Shown: positions 14,959-18,180 of the stretch, piece by piece | Layout: each line of letters opens with the position of its first letter | Position numbering within the stretch: the first letter of the stretch is position 1 | Assembly: GCA_044433285.1 (NCBI GenBank) | Contig: JAWXTU010000039.1 | Location: 1 to 18,180, forward strand | DNA from: Aphodosoma sp044433285 | Lineage (GTDB): Bacteria; Bacteroidota; Bacteroidia; Bacteroidales; Paludibacteraceae | DNA: 18,180 nucleotides | Direction: 5' to 3' | Made by a program: the position numbers and the translations under genes | Notes under the pieces: model-generated | Seen by the model: the letters and a program-made list of their open reading frames with translations, nothing else | What the model was told of the DNA's origin: nothing | The model's database searches: none

Positions 14959-17463
14959 ATGAAAAAAATTCTCACATTAGCTCTATTGTTCGTATCATTA
15001 CTTACGATGGCTGTACCTGCAAAGCCAGGTGCTATTGAAATTGTACAACCAGATGGTACAACGCTAGAAATTTTACTATTTGGAGACGAGAACTTCAATT
15101 ACGTAACAACTACCGATGGTTATTTAATCAAGCAAAATAGCGATGGCTATTATATGTATGCAAGATATGAAGATGGACTTATCCTTACAACAGAATTGTA
15201 TGCAAGAAATATTTCAGAACGTCAAGATGTTGATCTTGCCTTTTTAAATGAGGTAGGACCTGCTGAACTTAAGAAGGCGGAATTGACAGAAATTTGGGAA
15301 GAAGAGGTTATGGCTAGAATGCAAATTACGCCACAACATACATCACAGTCTTTAAATACGACGGCTGAATTAGCTCAAAAAGGATTGGTTGTTTTGGTGG
15401 AATTTTCTGATCTCTCATTTACTCATAGTACGCAAGACTTCGATGATCTTCTTAACCTAGAGGGCTATAGCTATAATGATGCAACAGGTTGTGCAAGCGA
15501 ATATTTCAGATCAGTCTCTAATGGTCAGTATGATCCTCATTTTGATGTGTTTGGTCCTGTAACTCTGGATAATGATCTAAGTTATTATGGTGCTCCAAAA
15601 GATGGTTCTACTATTGGTGATGCTCTTGCGCCACAGATGTTTGTAGATGCAATAGCAAAACTTAAATCTGACCCTAATGTTTCTCTCGACTTATCGGACT
15701 ATGATAGTGATGGTGATGGATATGTAGATGATGTATTCCTCTTTTTTGCTGGATTTAGTGAGGCTGAAGGCGCCTCTTCTAATGCAATTTGGCCCCACCG
15801 TTGGGCAATTTACACTTACAAAGGTGAGCCGTATAACTTTGAGGGTGGCGTAATTGAGTATGATGGTGTGGAACTTTCTGGTTATGCGTGTACATCTGAG
15901 TTAAAAGGTACTAGTGGAACAACTAGAGCAGGTATTGGTGTATTTTGTCACGAATTTTCGCACGTTTTAGGTTTGCCAGATTTCTATTCAACAGCTTCTA
16001 CTTCTCACAAAACCTGCGGTATGTGGGATTTAATGGATTATGGATCGTATAATAACGATTCTCGAACGCCTCCATCTTATTCAGCGCACGAGCGTTTTTA
16101 TGTTGGTTGGCTTACTCCTACTGTAATTAATTCGGGCGGAGATTTTGAGTTAGAGGATATTCAAACCAGTAATACTGCCTATATGATTACATCGACAGGC
16201 GCGCATAATCTTAAACCAACAGATCCAAATCCGTCGGAGTATTATTTGTTAGAAAACAGACAATTAACAGGTTGGGATAGTTACCTACCTGGTAGTGGTA
16301 TGATGCTCACAAAAACTTCATATAGCTCTAGTTTATGGAGTAGCAACGACGTTAATGTTGACCCAGATGCTATGGGATATGATATAATTGAGGCAGACGG
16401 TCTTGATGCAGATTCATACTATTTTGGTAAAGCTGGCGATCTATTCCCTGGCACATCAAATGTTACATCATATCAACCATATCCAAGGTTTTCTATTGCT
16501 GATATTGCAGAAACAAATGGTGTTATTACGTTTAGTATTATTGAATATACAGAGCATTCAGTGGCTTTTGATGCTAAAGAGTTTGGTGTAGCAAATAAAT
16601 CAGCTCTTATTGAAACTACTGTTGGTGGCGGTGTAACTCTCCCAGGTGTAACAGTTACAGATGAGGAATATACTTTTATTGGTTGGTCTGAAAATTATGA
16701 TCCAACTGATGTGGATGCAGGATTAGAAGACGAAATATATTACCCAACTAAGGATATAACACTTTATGCTGTTTATGCAAAAGATGGCGAAATAGTTGGT
16801 TTTGAGGGAGAGAGACCTTGTTTTGAAGAAACATTTGATAATTTTACTACATATAGCACTACGGATCTTTCTTCTGATTTAGATACTTATTGCGATAATA
16901 CAGGTTGGTTGGGTGAGCAGATATCAAGTTATAGGGGGTCTGCTCGTGTAGGATTATCTAATGTAGATGGCTATCTAACTTCACCGCGCTTTCTATTCAC
17001 ATCTAATATAACAGTTACAATTACTTGTCGTGGTAACTCTTCTGGAACACTTAGTGTGGCTATTGATGGTACTGATACGGAAAAAACTGTAAGTATCTCA
17101 TCTACAGAAACTGAATATACTATTGAATTTGAAGATTTTGCCCTATTATCTCGACTTAAATTTTCATCGACTACAGATCAACTATTTATCAACTATTTGG
17201 CAGTTTGTCCTGAAGGTGTTACTGTTGCAGTAGATGAAGTATCTGAAACTGAGTCTATCAATCTAATATATGGTGAAAATAAATTGCGTATATTAGAGAA
17301 TTTACCTATCTCTTCAACAGTACAATGTTTCGATGTAGCAGGTAGAATGTTGTGGAGTGAAGTAGCTAACTCTACACAAATGACATTCTCAGCACCTAAT
17401 GGATTTTATCTTATTAGGGTGGTAGATGGCAATAATCAAGAGACTGTTATTAAGGGCTTGTAA
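14959..17463 (+). CDS. Secreted M6-family zinc metalloprotease with InlB-type repeat and T9SS-like C-terminus
   Basis: An 834-residue exported protease. The signal peptide MKKILTLALLFVSLLTMAVPA is followed by a propeptide-like region (about 22-130) typical of M6 peptidases (VQPDGTTLEILLFGDE, then TTTDGYLI). The catalytic domain (about 135-450) carries the zinc motif HEFSHVLGLPD: H331 and H335 bind zinc, E332 is catalytic and D341 completes the M6 form. A calcium-loop-like DYDSDGDGYVDD lies at 247-258. After it come an InlB-type repeat (about 545-612, ending ITLYAVYAK), a jelly-roll-like domain (about 620-755, from CFEETFDNF), and a final ~75-residue domain. The last resembles a type IX sorting domain (CFDVAGRMLW, NGFYLIRV, VIKGL) but lacks the usual YPNP start. 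It probably degrades extracellular protein; the target is unknown. Confidence 0.9.
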   Translation: MKKILTLALLFVSLLTMAVPAKPGAIEIVQPDGTTLEILLFGDENFNYVTTTDGYLIKQNSDGYYMYARYEDGLILTTELYARNISERQDVDLAFLNEVGPAELKKAELTEIWEEEVMARMQITPQHTSQSLNTTAELAQKGLVVLVEFSDLSFTHSTQDFDDLLNLEGYSYNDATGCASEYFRSVSNGQYDPHFDVFGPVTLDNDLSYYGAPKDGSTIGDALAPQMFVDAIAKLKSDPNVSLDLSDYDSDGDGYVDDVFLFFAGFSEAEGASSNAIWPHRWAIYTYKGEPYNFEGGVIEYDGVELSGYACTSELKGTSGTTRAGIGVFCHEFSHVLGLPDFYSTASTSHKTCGMWDLMDYGSYNNDSRTPPSYSAHERFYVGWLTPTVINSGGDFELEDIQTSNTAYMITSTGAHNLKPTDPNPSEYYLLENRQLTGWDSYLPGSGMMLTKTSYSSSLWSSNDVNVDPDAMGYDIIEADGLDADSYYFGKAGDLFPGTSNVTSYQPYPRFSIADIAETNGVITFSIIEYTEHSVAFDAKEFGVANKSALIETTVGGGVTLPGVTVTDEEYTFIGWSENYDPTDVDAGLEDEIYYPTKDITLYAVYAKDGEIVGFEGERPCFEETFDNFTTYSTTDLSSDLDTYCDNTGWLGEQISSYRGSARVGLSNVDGYLTSPRFLFTSNITVTITCRGNSSGTLSVAIDGTDTEKTVSISSTETEYTIEFEDFALLSRLKFSSTTDQLFINYLAVCPEGVTVAVDEVSETESINLIYGENKLRILENLPISSTVQCFDVAGRMLWSEVANSTQMTFSAPNGFYLIRVVDGNNQETVIKGL

Positions 17464-17467
17464 TAAT

Positions 17468-17953
17468 ATGGTACTATTTCGTAAAGCACTAGAGGCTGAT
17501 ATTGATCTCTTATTGCAATTTATCAATGCTATAGCTGTGTATGAAAAGCTAGAAAATGAAGTTGTTGCTAATAGAGACAATTTGCATGAGTGGCTGTTTG
17601 ATAAGCAAATTGCTGAGGCTTTAATTTTAACCGAAGAGGTGGGTGGTGAACCTATTGGATTCGCTCTATATTTCTTTAATTTCTCCACTTTTGTTGGGCG
17701 TGCTGGGCTATATCTCGAAGACCTCTTTATTTATCCAGAATATAGAGGTCGTGGATATGGCAAAAAGACTCTTATTAAACTCGCCCAAATAGCAAAAGAG
17801 CGAGGGTGCGGACGTATGGAGTGGGTGTGCTTAGATTGGAATAAATCAAGCATTGATTTCTACCTCTCTTTAGGGGCAGAGCCTATGAGCGATTGGACTA
17901 CATATAGATTAAATAGTGCACAGGTGGCACAATTGGCTGATAGTAATTCGTGA
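17468..17953 (+). CDS. GNAT N-acetyltransferase, SSAT-like (diamine/thialysine acetyltransferase type)
   Basis: A 161-residue acetyl-CoA-dependent N-acetyltransferase. The ATG at 17468 is preferred over an upstream in-frame ATG at 17426: it begins 4 bases after the protease stop and gives MVLFRKALEAD, the normal GNAT first strand. The acetyl-CoA loop is YRGRGYGKK (92-100), preceded by YLEDLFIYPE. The C-terminal part has WVCLDWNKSSIDFYLSLGA (119-137), and the Tyr in FY (Y132) is the likely general acid. This combination of YLEDLF and LDWN-FY is the pattern of the spermidine/spermine acetyltransferase group, whose bacterial members acetylate polyamines, thialysine or related amines. The substrate here is inferred only from family. 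Tight spacing suggests cotranscription with the metalloprotease gene, though no functional link is apparent. Confidence 0.88.
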   Translation: MVLFRKALEADIDLLLQFINAIAVYEKLENEVVANRDNLHEWLFDKQIAEALILTEEVGGEPIGFALYFFNFSTFVGRAGLYLEDLFIYPEYRGRGYGKKTLIKLAQIAKERGCGRMEWVCLDWNKSSIDFYLSLGAEPMSDWTTYRLNSAQVAQLADSNS

Positions 17954-17976
17954 TGAATTAAACACAATAGATATCA

Positions 17977-18010
17977 AAGCCCTCACCGATATTAGTATTA
18001 GTGAGGGCTT
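17977..18010. terminator. Terminator-like hairpin between convergent genes
   Basis: AAGCCCTCAC (17977-17986) pairs perfectly with GTGAGGGCTT (18001-18010) over 10 bp, enclosing a 14-nt loop. The stem is GC-rich, though T-runs on either side are short. It stands between the GNAT gene (+) ending at 17953 and a minus-strand gene ending at 18044, and probably serves both. Confidence 0.75.
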
Positions 18011-18043
18011 GTTGTGGGTAGTAATTGTTGTAATTAATCGAAT

Positions 18044-18180
18044 TTATCTTTTACTTACAATTTTCCTATAATATTTTAGTCCAAATGCAATAACAAACAT
18101 TATAATAAATATTGCACTTGATAGAGTTTGCCACCAGATAAACCCGTGAGAGTGATCGTGTCCACAACCGCTTAATACAG
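18044..18180 (-). CDS. C-terminal end of a membrane protein with a Cys/His-rich motif (5' truncated)
   Basis: On the minus strand an open frame enters from the right edge and ends with TAA at 18046-18044, giving 44 residues. They begin VLSGCGHDHSHGF, a cluster of one Cys and three His that could bind metal. A predicted membrane helix follows (LSSAIFIIMFVIAFGL), and then a basic tail (KYYRKIVSKR). The His-rich motif next to a helix is reminiscent of metal-ion or Cu/Zn-efflux permeases, but so little is visible that this is only a suggestion. The string LSGC resembles a lipobox, yet the following helix argues against a lipoprotein. The real start lies outside the window. Confidence 0.65.
   Translation of the reverse strand, partial: VLSGCGHDHSHGFIWWQTLSSAIFIIMFVIAFGLKYYRKIVSKR

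Noticed and set aside
17426..17467. ATG at 17426 as start of the acetyltransferase
   Set aside because: It overlaps the protease gene by 38 bases and adds residues not expected before the first GNAT strand; the ATG at 17468 fits better.

Overview
The window is AT-rich chromosomal DNA from a member of the Bacteroidetes, most likely a Bacteroidales species. Four things support this: promoter boxes of the type TTTG-N20-TAnnTTTG with no evident Shine-Dalgarno sequences; two secreted proteins that carry Listeria-Bacteroides (InlB-type) repeats, one with a clear type IX secretion (T9SS) C-terminal sorting domain and one with a looser one; a SusA-like GH13 enzyme next to a GH13 lipoprotein; and small Bacteroidetes-type genes such as the DUF4834-like protein. 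T9SS cargo argues against Bacteroides itself and for another Bacteroidales lineage. I cannot name the species.

Layout: (1) 1-416, the 3' end of a T9SS-secreted surface protein (+). (2) 431-555, a tandem hairpin and a strong bidirectional terminator, facing the convergent pair DUF177/YceD-rpmF (minus strand, 578-1351). (3) A minus-strand run from 6538 down to 1442: frr, a barrel-only Omp85-superfamily outer-membrane protein, then rsgA, an unrecognised predicted beta-barrel protein and an orphan sensor histidine kinase. The last two overlap by ATGA. (4) A divergent intergenic region (6539-6711) with one well-formed Bacteroidetes promoter in each direction. (5) A plus-strand alpha-glucan operon, 6712-12350: an SLC45/SUT-like MFS sugar transporter, a periplasmic neopullulanase/cyclomaltodextrinase-like GH13 and a lipoprotein alpha-amylase-like GH13. 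No SusC/SusD pair is in the window. (6) An ABC-F translation factor with a GTG start, a small membrane protein, and msrA behind its own promoter box. (7) An M6-family secreted metalloprotease with a mosaic C-terminus and an SSAT-like GNAT acetyltransferase, then a convergent terminator hairpin and the C-terminal end of a minus-strand membrane protein with a Cys/His-rich motif.

How the genes fit together: much of the window is conserved housekeeping for ribosome and translation functions (L32, YceD, Frr, RsgA, ABC-F) and protein repair (MsrA). Between these lie envelope and nutrient genes. The glucan operon makes a coherent pathway: the outer-membrane lipoprotein cuts starch, the periplasmic enzyme trims oligosaccharides, and the MFS protein imports the products through the inner membrane. 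I saw no mobile element, CRISPR array, rRNA or tRNA gene. No clearly novel system is visible. The best leads are a palindrome over the start site of the glucan operon, the SusCD-less glucan locus, the rsgA/barrel/kinase cluster, and a hairpin inside the apparent N-terminus of the Omp85-like gene.
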